Origin: Paramarasmius palmivorus
Lineage: Eukaryota > Basidiomycota > Agaricomycetes > Agaricales > Marasmiaceae
Direction of reading: 5' to 3'
DNA: 27,187 nucleotides
Assembly: GCA_037176845.1 (NCBI GenBank)
Contig: JAYKXP010000319.1
Coordinates: 1 to 27,187 of the forward strand
Every line of letters begins with the position of its first letter. The stretch's first letter is position 1. Both the position numbers and the translations under genes were made by a program. This document shows positions 1 to 12,443 of this stretch, piece by piece. The notes below the pieces were generated by a model. It searched no databases and was not told the DNA's origin. It saw nothing but the letters and a program-made list of their open reading frames with translations.

Positions 1-687
1 CGATGGGGAAGATGATGATGACGATACAAACAATTGAAACCAAGTGAAAAAGTGATGCAAACTTGGACAACTATTACAGAATAACAGCGGCAGAGAGCGC
101 GGAAAATAACCCAAAAGTATAAATATGGGAATGATATGGATTCATGGTGAGGGGATGGTGGCGCAAGTGGTTTTAACTGGGGTATACTCTCGAAGGCAGG
201 GCAGCGATGTACGCAGAGAAAAACGTGATTGGATACAGGAAAAGATTACAATGTGTGCAAGTCAGGGAGGTAAGAAGGATACATAGATCATATGTTTCAG
301 GCTGGGAAGCGAGATTGGCGAGTTGAAGAAGTTGTCCTCTGAGTGGCTCTGGTGCTTCATGATGGAATTGGGATGGTGTTGATGTTAATGATGATGGTGA
401 CGGTGATGATGATGCTGCAGGGGCGGGCCCCTAGCTTTTCTGTTTTAGCCTACGTTCTTCTTAGCTACTTTCGAGTCTTGTTGGTGTTATTTTGCTGGTT
501 GCTGACCGCCGCTAGCCACCTTGTTTACGTTACTTTTGGGAGTGGAACGGGAAGTGTTGGTTGGCGTGCGATCTCCATCCGCGGGACTGGTAGAAGTTCT
601 GGGAGCCCATACCCCAGATAGTGTGCGAGACGTAGAGGCCTGCTGTGGGCATTCCTATTCTGCACAGCATGCATCAAAGGGCTGTTT
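1..687. other. Gene-free left edge
   Basis: I see no supportable gene here. The plus-strand open frames are short, begin at non-ATG codons or in simple GATGAT-type sequence (about 360-420), and carry no recognisable motif. The stretch could be the flank or untranslated end of a gene lying outside the window. Confidence 0.5.
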
Positions 688-2631
688 TCATGGCGTTGCT
701 ATAGTCGGCGGGCGATCGACCCAACCTGCAGCACTATCACTGATGCATCCCGCTGCTTCGCGGGTTTTAACGGAAGCACCGTGACTGAGATTATATCCAG
801 AGGTGAGATTTTTAATTGTGTTTGCGGGTGTCCGATTCGGTGGCACTATCAGTGGCCGCGAAGACTCGGACTCAGTCCATTTTAGAGTCATCATCGTCTT
901 GTGTTTCATCCCCACCCAAGACGAAGCGTCTAGTACGTCGTCTAGATCAATCGTGTCGGTAGGGGGGAAGGTCGGGTGATGTAAGTGCACGGTCTGATGC
1001 CGATGATGTTTGTAGAGAGAAGCGAGTTGACGGGGCAATGACGCGGTACTAAGTTGCAATGACCTGCGCAAACAGGTCTTCGAAACTATGAAAGAAGTAA
1101 GTCAGGAGATAGCACGGAAACATTGCGGGAGCAATTACTTACCCCAGATAAGAGATACGGCTAGACGGTGTATGACGTCCTTTTGATTCGTGATGAGGGG
1201 AAGGAATGTCTCTGTTGTTGATCATCAATGACAGCCTGACGATTTTTTTCGATAAATCCTCAAATACGCCTTGCTTCGACCACTTTGAGAAGACGGACCT
1301 CGATCCGAGTGTATCAGCAAACATCGAGTCGTGTGTCATCCGAGTCCCACTGCCCTCTTCAGCGAGAATGTCGGCCAGGTGTGGGTGGTTGTTGTGGGGG
1401 TGTTTTTGTGAATCGCGGAACCAGGCCTACTAATACCGGGGCTGGCAGTTATGACTCATGTAACATGGGGTTATGTACGAAACACTCGTGAATGGCGAGT
1501 TAAAGAGGCTGCATAGCACGCGCGTTGTGGAGGTCTCCTCGCCCCGAGCTCTTTTCGTCGGTGGGTATCACACCGTCGCCCTCGCCGACCGTGTCCACGT
1601 CTTGCTCAATACACCTTCCTCATCAGGAGTCTAGCGTCGGTCGACAGCATGTCGACATCATCCAATCTCCTCTGCACTGGGTGATGCACTGGTTCAGGAA
1701 CAAAGGAAGGAAAATTGCACATCAAGCGAGAACGTACTCTGGGGCCTCGCCTAGGCCGTTGGTGAACACGATTTGACCAGTCCACCTTCGCTCACGTCGA
1801 ACGGCAGATCCGTAATGGTCTGCGCAAATGTGAATGAGCTGGAAGCAGCCTCAGCAAGGCATCCAAATCAGATTGGTCCGCCTTCGACCTCCATCGACGT
1901 CACCCTGAGTTGACGAGCCGTCGCTGAGTCAGAGTCCGACGAGAGATTGGCAAAGAATAGTTCATCATCAAGCTCGACTCACGCCGTCCGACCACCCGGT
2001 TTGCAAAGCCGACATAACCCGCACCGAGCCGATCTTTCGGACTCGTATTGGGTCTTCAACCTCGACTTCGTCGTCCATGTTCACGTCCTGAGTCATCTTC
2101 ATCTTCATCGCTGGCCTCGTCCCGTCGCTGTGCCCTTCCATGTCTACATCACTGGAGTTCCGCACACTTCTTTTTCTTGGCGAATGACCCAATTGTTGTC
2201 CCTGCGCTTCTGAAGAGTCATCTCCTCCAAGAAGCTCACGTCTAATGCGTGGCCCTGCTCTTCTGCAATAAATATTAATGTACTACCTCGGGCCACGATG
2301 GAGGAGTCGCTCAAAGCCAGACAGTGCTCTAGTGTCCCGAGTCTAGAGAAGATGATGTGCCGGAAGAGAATGGATGAGAGGAAAGTTTGGAATTGGCTGT
2401 AGAAGAACGGCGTAATTTTCATGAGCGAGACCAGCGGGTCCTCGTTGTAAAATTGATCGAAATCGGTGAAGGTCGGAAGACGCGTCGTCTGAAGATTCAA
2501 GTCGTTTGCGATGACGGGGCCGTTGGATTCTTTTTGATGCCGTCTTGAGTTTCTTTTGAGGGGAACAATTTGGCGAGGAGGAGGTTACGGACGATGTTTG
2601 GTGGAGTGACGAGGCTGAGCTGAGATGCCAT
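688..2631 (-). pseudogene. Unrecognised, frame-broken coding remnant
   Basis: I do not recognise this sequence. On the minus strand an ATG at 2631 opens a 43-codon frame (MASQLSLVTPPNIVRNLLLA...) that ends at TGA 2502-2500. A frame displaced by one base runs on through that point for about 118 codons to 2144 (with FTDFDQFYNEDPLVSL). A third frame then continues from about 2192 to 1968 with an acidic Asp/Glu/Met-rich stretch (DVNMDDEVEVED). Further scattered open pieces lie at 1339-1139 and 1071-688. The pieces look protein-like and lie in order on one strand, but I could not join them with good GT-AG introns, so a decayed gene is more likely than a live one. An intron-rich lineage-specific gene, or chance open frames, remain possible. 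Confidence 0.3.
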
Positions 2632-5049
2632 TTTGGAGGACGACCCTGCCCATGGTTGCGGTTGTTGGGTGTGGTAGGTACAAAGGGAACGATTCTGGGA
2701 GATCTGGAGGTAAGCCAGAAGGTATCTATGGCTTTCGGAGGCAGTTTTTTATTTTGAGTTTTGGTAATTAGGAACGAAGGTGGTGTGAGCAATCGACGTG
2801 CTCGGGGTCCGGCTGGGTTGAGGAATGACCGCGCATAGGCAAATAACGCCTGGCTACTGGACATAAACGACCGATTCGTCTGTGTCCTGCGCCACGCGTC
2901 TACGGGATACCAGAAGGCGACATGAATGTTCTGTGGTGAGAAGCTACGATAAGATGGAACGTAAGAATCCGTTGAAATATGTGAAAAGTCCAAGAAAACG
3001 AGGTGACGGTCGGTAATTTTTCCAATTTGACCACACGAGTCGGAGCATAGAAGAATAAGCTCGGTCAAGTACTCCCCAAGCATATGTTGATATAAAGAAA
3101 TAATGAGAAAGAAATAAAACATTGAATGCAAGCCGGGTCGTTGTGTGGGGTACAAGTTGTCTGGCTGGCATACAGGTAGTGGGCCGAAACAAAAACACGC
3201 AAAACCCGTTCCAGCACACCAACTCAAAAATTTAATCCGGAAAGCGCAACCAGCTCTTGTCACACATCACACTCTGTCACTCCAAATTTCCTTTTTTCAT
3301 CTCGTGCATCTGTTTACAGGCTGAATAATAAACCACACACCATGATCGCCTCAATCCTCCTCACAAAATGCCTCTCCCAGATACTTTTCAACCCTTAGCG
3401 ACACACCCTTTCACCAGGTTTACGCCTTCGTTCGCCTCCGTCGTCACAACGCACGATCCCCAATACTCTTTCTCGCCGATACCGATCACGACCCACCATG
3501 TCGCGAAACCGGCCCATCAACATGCATCTTTGACCCTTTCGTCAGGATCCTCCACCCAGAGATTGAACGACATACTGAAGGAAGAAATCCATTCCAGAGT
3601 ACTCTTCCAATTCGTCCTCTATCGTCCGTCCGACACCAAAGTCGAGACGCCAAGTCCCAGCCAAATCACCATGGTTACGTGTGTTTTTAAATATCACGAT
3701 CGACCTCGCGATCGACTAAATGAAATGGTATTATCCGACGCAACACCCGTACTCCTCGTACCACCACATACCCCACGTCATGCATCATTATGAACAGACT
3801 GCATATATGCTCATAATCTATTGGGATAACATGGGCAGGAATGTTGCAATGTTGTAATCCTCATGTAGTTGTGTTTTGAATCAATATCAACGACATGACA
3901 CGGTCTGACCACGTTCTGTCTACTCTTTTGCTCGACAATTCGTTCAGCGTTCGCTCAGCATTCGTCTGGACTTCGGTCTACCGAGCGCTCCTCTCTCGCT
4001 CCCTCTCTCGAGAAATAACCATGTGCCTCAGGACCACTCAGCTGTCAGACAAACCTATTAGCGAGTGCACCACGCCAAACCATATCTCACAAAATAGCTT
4101 GATATGCCAACAAAAACCCGCGGAGTGTCAGATAGAACACCCGTATAGACATGAACTGAGCGTACTAACCCGCAAACCACCTTCACTTATGATACCACTT
4201 CTCACTCTCCACATTGTCTCCAGTTTCCTTTTCCTCTTCGGTTTTTCTGCTCACCCCACATATCACATGCAGCGGACACTATTTAAGATAACATGGGTTT
4301 CTTCTTTACGACAATAAGTAAACGGAACTGCGACGAGTCGACCTCTGTACCCATATAAATAAGCTATACCGGGTTGCACGAAAGTACCTGCCTACTGTAG
4401 ACAAGCGCCTAGACCAAGTGTCTTATTTTCCAGCCGCGGCATCACCACCTTGGGGTCCCTACGTTCTCGCACGATTCGTCGAAGAATTCCGAGTACCGGG
4501 AGTTGATATCCGAGACTTGGAAGGGCTAGATTCTACCAGGTTCTACCTGGGTCTATCGCCTATACATCCGCGTAGCTCTTCCCTAAATCAATCCATCAAT
4601 TCACCACAGCCGCGCTTCTTCCTCCTCGTTTGACTATCACATACCCCTTCCTCCGTGTCCTCTTTCAGCGCCGAAAACGCGAATTCCCGAAGCAAAAACA
4701 GCAGAAGACCTAGTCAATGTAACTTTCCGATATCGATCATGACTTCCAGGGGCCCAAGCTGACCACAAGCTCTCAACAAACGCATACAAATACTCGAGTG
4801 CGCGTGGGTGATTTACTATCTTAACACCGGCGACTTTTGTGCTGGCAACGAGACCGTATCGTCTTGTCACTTGACGGTGATTAGCTGAACCTGCAGGTTC
4901 AAAGGTTTTAATTAAACGTCCCTCTTTGGGGTGTGCATAAAGGCAGCTGGGAACGTTTTGGCAACATCTAGTGATCCATAAACCAAAGACTGAATACAAT
5001 TTGCTATATGCATATCGTACGACCGCACAATTACTATCCGTTGATGTGT
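2632..5049. other. Long stretch without a supported gene
   Basis: This lies between the broken remnant and the 3' end of the Mus7 gene. It holds several open frames: 3368-3793 plus (141 codons from an ATG), a competing plus frame of similar length over the same bases without an ATG, 3895-4317 plus, and 4637-5086 minus, which overlaps the last Mus7 exon out of frame. None shows a motif, a convincing splice pattern or believable composition. The part next to 5049 probably holds the Mus7 3' UTR. Confidence 0.4.
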
Positions 5050-8000
5050 TTATTGTCGGAGACCCCTCGCCCAATTCGGCCACCACTCCAACTTTGCCGC
5101 CAAACTGGGTAGCTCTTCGACGAACAAGTCAGCAATCTGCAGGCAGATGTCCCTCAGCTGTTGCTGCTTTCCGTGATCCTGCTTATCTATGTCAGTCGTT
5201 TGCGGCCGGAGCTCACAGTAATGGATGTTGAGAGGCTCACCTGTGCTGCATTGAATCTTTCACGCATACCGCTCAGCAGGCCAGCACACCAGTCGGAATA
5301 CGTTTTACCCTTCTGATCGCCGCTAGCGAGTGCTTGGTTTACGTTCCGAAAGATACCTGTGATTGCAGGGTGTGAGTCAGTCAGGGTACTTGTATGTAAC
5401 AGGTGAGCCGTGCCAAAGACTTACAGTGTACCAAAGACACGCGTTTAGCTTGTAAATCTTCTGCTGTTAATTCATAATTGCCCGAGGTCCCGGGCCCAAC
5501 GGGAAGGTCTTTAAGTAAGACATGCTTCAAGCCGTCTGCTGATAGCAGAAACGAGACATATTGGTGTTGGATTGTCGGCTCGTCGGGAACAAGTGCGTGG
5601 AAGAGCACCTCAAGAAATTGATCTCCGCGTACCTATTGTTGGCGACTCAGAGATGAATAGGAGCCTTTATGAGAATCACATACCGCATATGCACCGGGAT
5701 CCTCTTTCAAGATTGTATGTAGACAACGAATCTTGATGCATCTTAGCCATCGTGGATCGTGTAACTTTCCCCAAGTATTGACGCAGACAGTCAAGCAAAG
5801 ATCCCAGTTCTAATATGAACCTGTCAATGCTTGTTCGTTTGAAGATAGGTTACAGCCTTACCTTTTTCATACCGACGGAGAAGCAACGTATCCAAGCCGT
5901 TATGCATTCGTCGCGTCCCTCATTTTCATGAACGTCCTGTATGGCTTTAGAGAACGGAGTATAGAGTTTATGCTTCAAGGGCTCAAGGTACTGCAGCGCG
6001 GATAACGTTGAGAAACAGGATCGGATGGTCTAGCCATGGACTCACTTTTGCCAGTAAGAGTTCCTTCGAGCGATAGTCTTGTGGGGGTGAAGATGTGGTT
6101 TCCGTAGCAGCCTGGGGAGGAGGTGCACCAACATCAAGTGCAGCGGCAAGTTGAGGATCATCATAATCTATGTCTTCCGATGGGTACTGGGTTTCCTGGG
6201 AATCTTCTTCTGTCGGGGCTGCATCTTGTGTAGGAGGTGGGACTTTCTTCTTCTTAGGTGACAAGGCTTCTTTCCGTGCATCCAGGTAGGAGTTTATGAG
6301 CTTGGCGATCAATTTCGTCGTCGACGGATAGCTGGTCAGTGTTTTGTTTCGCAGGAGGCTCGACAGTTTTCCTAGACTGGACATTAGCCAGGGCCAGGCA
6401 AAAAAATCCATGACACAAACCTAGCATTGCGGGATCGGGATATTCACCGACTTCTTTATAGCCGACCACTACGTAGCGCACCACACCAATCAGCATCTGA
6501 CTACAGAATACAACAACGCTTGCATTGCGACCGTGAGGTAAGTTTTCTGAAGCCTCGATTGCTGCAAGTTCCTTGAGGAGAACCTCGGCAATTTCGCCCA
6601 GCCATGCAAAAACCTCGTCTGTAGGAAGATGCGCAACCACCAGTTGATAAGACAGATAAAATACACTTCGAATATGTGCGGTTCGTACGTTGTCCGGAGA
6701 ACCTGCAAAATCGATTAGGCTTCGCGCGGTTCGTATCCGTTTCTCGAGGCCTTTAGGGTCCAAATGAATGGACACTGCAAGCGACGAAAACCGGTTATAC
6801 AACATGGATTCCTTCTGGTCGGCAGTCATATGAGGGAGAACTGTAGCGTGCGCCACAGGAATTATAAGGCTGCAAAGTTTTACGATGTTGACTTTGGCTT
6901 TCCCAGCTTGTACCACCAGTTTGAGGAAACGCTCAAATGAAGAATCCGTCTTGTTGAACTCGCGACAAGTGTCCCAGTTTTGCTGGCGCAAGAAGGTAGG
7001 ATATTCTGCTTCGTCTTGCACCAAATTGGCGAACCTTCGGTTTCTGAAAACTCGAGATAGTATGTTGATAATCTGGAAATCGTCCAATACCCATCCCCAA
7101 CGAGACGTCAAGAGGAAACAGCGCATGATCAACAGGCCACTATATCCGTCGTGTTTCCTCGCAGTAACCTCGTCAAACCCTCGATTGGACGCGTCTTCCA
7201 ACTTGACACGTTTCAAGGCATATGCGACAACATTCCACGACCCAGGAATCGCAGGCTTTGCCGTCCGAATGCCCAAATCAGAGATCTGGGAGAGTGCACA
7301 GACATTGAAGATTGTGCTCCACATCGTTTCGCTAGCATTATAGCTATTCAATGATGCCGTACGGGACTGCAGAATGCCCTCGATGATTTTCCAAAGGACT
7401 TCCCCTTTCCCTGGAGGAGCTTCCGAGTATATGGATAGATGAATCAAACATATCCACACCTCGGCAGACCGAGCTAGAATCGAGGATTTATCGCCACTCG
7501 TTGTATCGTTGATGGGTTGTGGTGAGTACCTAATGTGCGCCAATGCCTCGATCATTCCACAAGCGTAGGCGTATCGAGCAGCAAGGGTCATTGCTGCAAC
7601 GAGCAAGTCCGACTGAAGATGTGTTTCCGGTGAAAGTGAAGGTGGAGGTGGATACGCCCTATATCCTGCGCGAAACAGTATTTCGACCGCGAACCAGGTT
7701 ATATTCAACAGAATGAGATCGACGGAATTCTTGGGGAGATCGTCGTTATCGAGCCTCTTGATAATCTTCTCGACCTGTTGGCAGGCAGCCAACCTGAGCT
7801 TCTCCTGTGATTCCTTGTCTCCGCGTAGCATGTGCATGGAAAAGCAGGAACAAATGCCCGAGAGCAAATCGTTCCAATCTCGGGAATCCTCGGCATAATC
7901 TTGGGAAGGTAGCGCTTCCGCAAAGTCCAAGACTCTGTCACAAACGTCGTGCAAGAGATCCTTCAGCTGGGGACAAGTGGTCTCAGGTCCTACCTGGAAG

Positions 8001-11000
8001 CCAAAACGCGTGCGATGGGGGACCCGTATGTCTGTAGACGAGTCGAGATGGGTGAGTTCGTTAAGCCAACGCCTGCCAAGAAGTGTTTGATCACCAAAAC
8101 CAATTCCTGGTCTTAGCAACTCGCTCTGAGGGATATTCTTTTCTATGCGACTGCCTTGGGTCGGTGTGGGTCCCTGCACCACGGGCTCTTGAGCCTGTGT
8201 AAGCGGAGGTGGTGGCTGTAGTATAGATTTGCGAGCATTCGTATCCCGAACCAACGGAGGCTGAGACTCAGGCGATGGTACCAAGGCGGACTCGAGAGTC
8301 TCGTCATAAAAGTCTTGAGGTTCAACGTGAGATTGGAGAAACATGTTGCCATCTGCGAATGTATACAACCCATTGAGCTGGGCACGTCTCTTCCGCTCCT
8401 GTACTTTCTTCCTCTTTGCCTGTTTCTTCTTCAGCTTGGATGCTGGCGCATCATCAACTGGCACAGGTTCTGGATGCACATCCCAGTCAGATGGGGCGCT
8501 CCGTGAACTAGACGTTGAGCCGGTAGCACCTCGATCAGTCCGACCAGGAGCCTTGGACTGTGGTTTGGATTGACCTGTCCGACCAGAAGATGCCTTTGAC
8601 GACTTTGCCACGCTTGACGACCGCGGAGGACGAATCTTTACGTTCTTGATCAAGGCTAGATCAGGGAGCTCGACAGGGAGACTGTGTGTCTTCTTGTGAT
8701 TGACCATCGGTCTGGCGTGGAGGTAGTGGTCGATATCCGCACAGTCAACTTCATCCGCAGAGCTACACCCTTCATCATCATCAGAGATCACAATGATTGG
8801 CTGTTGCACCTCCTTCCCCTTGCCTTTACGCGACGGAACGGCAGGACGATGTGAGGCAGCATCAAAGTATGAGTGAATGGTCTGTCGTGAAGACGAAGCT
8901 ACCGGTTGTGGTGACGGCGATCGTGATCGTGCAGGCTCCCTTTCTTCATCCGAACTCTCTGGATCGCCCAAAATAGCCTTTTGCCCATTCCCCGTGCCTG
9001 TCTTCTTCCTGCTTTGACCTGGGAGCAAGCGTCCCGGAGTTTCCTCAGGTACAGGCCGAGTAGGTTTCGACTTTCTCGCGTCTGTTTTCTCCTGCACCCA
9101 TTCGGCGATCATGGATTTTGGAACCATTTGTCCGAGGTCTCTGAGATTCTTCCTGTCCTTTTTGCTCAAATAGTTGATGGCTGGCCCTTCAGAATCGCTC
9201 CTCGACGATGACGCATCGTACAAATGATCACCACCTTGGTTCTCGTGGTCCGAGCTACTATCATCAATGACCAACGGACTAGGCTGGCGCGGCAACTCGT
9301 TGTCGTCGTCTCCAAACGACATCCCAAAGTCAAAATCATAAGCTTGTCCAGCTAAAGAGCTCGGACTAGGATCCCCAGGGAACGGTGACAGATTCCGCGG
9401 TAGATTGTACGAAGGAGTTGGCGAAGAGAACCCAGTAGAGCGTCCATTTCTTGATTGAGATCTCTGCTTGAACGATGAATGAGCTGAATAATAAAGCCAT
9501 TATCAAGTCCCACCTCATACGATGGGCCTGCAACGGGCTCTTCATCAGAGTCAGGGACTAGACGACTTCTTGAACGCGAGAATAAACGACGCCGGCGACG
9601 CTCTTGTTCCGAGGCATTGCCATCGCTGTCCTGATTCGTCTTTCAGAGTCATCAGCCTCAACACTTGAAGCATTAACAATAAAAAACTGAACTCACATCC
9701 ATAGCTTGCCCTTCTTCATGATCCTATCCAAAAATATCAGCATCTCCTCATCCAACAACAGCCCAAAAACAAACTCACACTAGACACATCCATAGCCCTC
9801 GATTCTTCCTCTTCCTCCTGCTCAGGACGAACAGGAAACGCATGCGGCTTCTTACCCTTACCCTTCTCCTTCTCCTTCTTCTCCAACTTTTTCTTCTGCC
9901 TCTCCTCTTCCTTCTTCCTCTTCTTCAACTTCAAATACTCCTTCCTCGACCCCTTCGTCTCCGGATCCTCATCAGACTCAAGCTCCGACAACCCATCCGG
10001 AACCTTCTCCTTCTCCTTTCCCTTCTCCCTTTCCCTTACTCTCTCCTCTTCAACATCGGACTCTTCCCCTTCCGGAGGCACAAACCCCTGCTCCTGCGAC
10101 TCTTCCTCCTCATACCGATCCTCAGGTCCACGTGCATGTCTACGACCCGACTGACTATCACCCAACTTCATCCTAACTATAGCATCCGGATTGTTTGCCA
10201 TAAGTTTTTCATACATATACCGGTCGAATAAGAACGGATTTTTTTGTTCTGGCTTTCTGTTACGGAAGCGATAGCCGCCTCCTTCTTCTGGGGGTATGAA
10301 TGGGGCAGCATCATCAGCAGCAGCAGGGGGCTGGGGCGGTTGTAGTTGTGGTTGTAGTTGTAGTTCAGGTTCGAGCTGGGGTTGTAGGGGAGGCGACAAA
10401 GGCTGCACAGGTACTCGAGGTGGTGACGATAAAGGCGACGAAGGCTGCACACGCGCAATAGGCGACGGAGAACGCGAGTGTAAAGAAAACACCTCAACGT
10501 CATCGTCATTTCCACGTTCCCTAGTCGACGTAAAAGGTGTCGGTGAACCAAGCGGACGATCATCTTCATCTTCATCGTCACCGAACAATCCCAAATCCTG
10601 TCCTTCCTCTTCTCTTTCCTCTCCAGCACCAGCAGACAAACACAACGGGTCCTGCGAATTCTCAGCAGGCACAGGCAAAGGCGGCGGAGGCGGTGAAAAC
10701 GACGACCTCGGAGGCTCCGACGAAAAAATACTCGTAGCTGGAGTCATCGGATCCGTATCGCGATCTGAAGTCGGTGGTGGTGGTGTGCCTTGACTTGGGA
10801 TGAGTAAATTTAAAGGATCTTGGGACGCGTCCATGTCCATATCCATGCCCATATAATCACTTGCATTATCAACTTCAAGAGACATTTGTTCTAACGCCTC
10901 GTGAGGCAATTCCGAATGAACGTCCTCTATCGGTGAAGAAACAGACTCGTCCGAGTCCAAGCCAAGCTATCAACCCAAACCCAATCAGCATCACCTCCCC

Positions 11001-11174
11001 CCAAAACACAAAAAGAAAAGAAAAACCCAAACACACCTCAACTCTCTTCCTCTTCGCCGGATACGCCTCAACCTCTCCATTTCTCTTCCTTTTCCAGCAT
11101 ACTTCAATCTCCTCTGGTTCAGAAGTCTCAACGTATTCCTCTGGGTTTGGTTGTTCTGTCTCTGTGTTTTGCAT
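5050..11174 (-). CDS. mus7: Mus7/Mms22-family replication-fork repair protein
   Basis: Mus7 (fission yeast) / Mms22 (budding yeast) acts in the nucleus in a cullin-linked complex that helps restart and repair damaged replication forks. My model has 11 exons: 11174-11037, 10966-9779, 9723-9697, 9630-9514, 9463-6421, 6371-6046, 5990-5862, 5809-5684, 5632-5425, 5356-5241 and 5178-5050. This gives 1848 aa, close to the roughly 1900 aa of fission yeast Mus7. All introns are 49-70 nt and frames join cleanly. The N-terminal third is acidic, Pro/Ser-rich and disordered, but carries a conserved-looking block at residues 278-313 (FRNRKPEQKNPFLF ... NNPDAIVRM). A KKKQAKRKK-like basic stretch could be a nuclear signal. 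From about residue 950 the protein is helical. The C-terminal exons carry family-like blocks (YLEPLKHKLYTPF, the DPRWLRCIKIRCLH region, CIFRNVNQALA, LEWWPNWARGL). Identity is by recall of the family, not by search. The exon 5 and exon 11 acceptors are the least certain joins. Confidence 0.82.
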
Positions 11175-12443
11175 GGGAGTAAAGACAGGACAGGGCGAGG
11201 AGGTGAAAAAAGAGAATGGAGGAAGGAGATTGTGGTCGTACTGGACTGAGGGCCGTAGCCGTGGGTAATTCAGTCAACGCGACGCGAGGGTAGCACGTGA
11301 TGCTATCTGCGTGGGAAGTTCGCTCGGAGGGTGACCGCGATCCCTATCTGCGCGCTTTGATGTCCAAAACATTCACCTCACCCCACAAAAAGGGTATACC
11401 ATCTGCTTAGAAGAGACTAGCAAAAAGTGTTTCCCTTCAAACGGAGCCCCGGGAATATTTTAATGTACACACCTAAATATACCATTGAATGAAGAATGCT
11501 CTAGAGTTGACTCTGGTGGCCGTGTTAGCTGTGTTTTGAGGACATTCAACTTTCTTTTAATTTCCCCATGACTATGAACGCTGGATATTAGGGCCGATTC
11601 CCTGGTATACTCTGGCGGCACACGGGAAACCGTGTTCATTTGCGCTGCATCCCTATAGGGCCACCAAGACCGAGGACGCAGGGACAGGGCTATAGGTTAT
11701 GTCTCGCATATCCAAGGTCTCAACTCACAACCTCATTTTCTGGGTCTAGGTTTAATATCGTAGATGTTCTATCCTTCAAAATTAGTCTACATAGGCAGAG
11801 ACATTGTAAACAATGAACTTTTTTTTCAATTTCGACGGGTTTGCACTTCTGTTCTCACCTCTGGCATCTTTCTGGCAACTGAATTTATGAGTCCAAAAAA
11901 CCAAGAAAATTGGCCTATTCATGCACCCTTAAACGTTTGAACGCCGAAAAGAATTTTCAGCTTAGCTTTACGTACAGCTGTCGGCGATAACTCCAAAATA
12001 GGCCTGTGCCCCATGGCCAATCCCGACAGCTTTCCACATATTGACTTATAGCCTTCAATGAACAGACATATATACCATTGCGAATATACGACTCACAAAG
12101 ATACATATTCTACACTACGGGAATTTCGTCGCGAAGATTCAAGGCCCAGAAATGAGAAACAACGGGCGGCTATCGGAAGCGCCAGGCTCGGGAATGAGTT
12201 TTTCCGGCACTTGTTCAGTTGCAGGTTCAACTCCTACGTACGCATTGCAACTATCATGGTTCATAATCAGGCCCAAAAAAAACGATGGCAAAAACAGCAA
12301 ATTATCTGGCGCTTGCCAGAAAACCCGGAGATTCCAGGTCATGGTTTGACCATAATCAAAGCATCAGGCCTCAGGTCTACTTTGACCACTGGCAAGCACA
12401 GTACAGATAATCTGTAAATTTCGAGATACAACTACACCTAAGC
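11175..12443. other. Intergenic region between Mus7 start and SEN2 stop
   Basis: About 1.27 kb that must hold the Mus7 promoter and the SEN2 3' UTR, since both genes are on the minus strand. A 119-codon plus-strand frame at 12058-12417 has no recognisable motif, and I do not call it. No tRNA, repeat or other element could be supported. Confidence 0.5.

Noticed and set aside
2343..3263. A 306-codon minus-strand frame, the longest in the left 5 kb
   Set aside because: It starts at a GTG. Its first third translates to Cys/Phe/Tyr-rich sequence unlike real proteins, and its last part overlaps the more protein-like frames at 2631-2144.
12160..12250. tRNA-like stretch with GCAGGTTCAACTCCTAC
   Set aside because: The T-arm has a mismatch, and no 5' acceptor strand matching the downstream bases exists at the right distance, so no cloverleaf forms.
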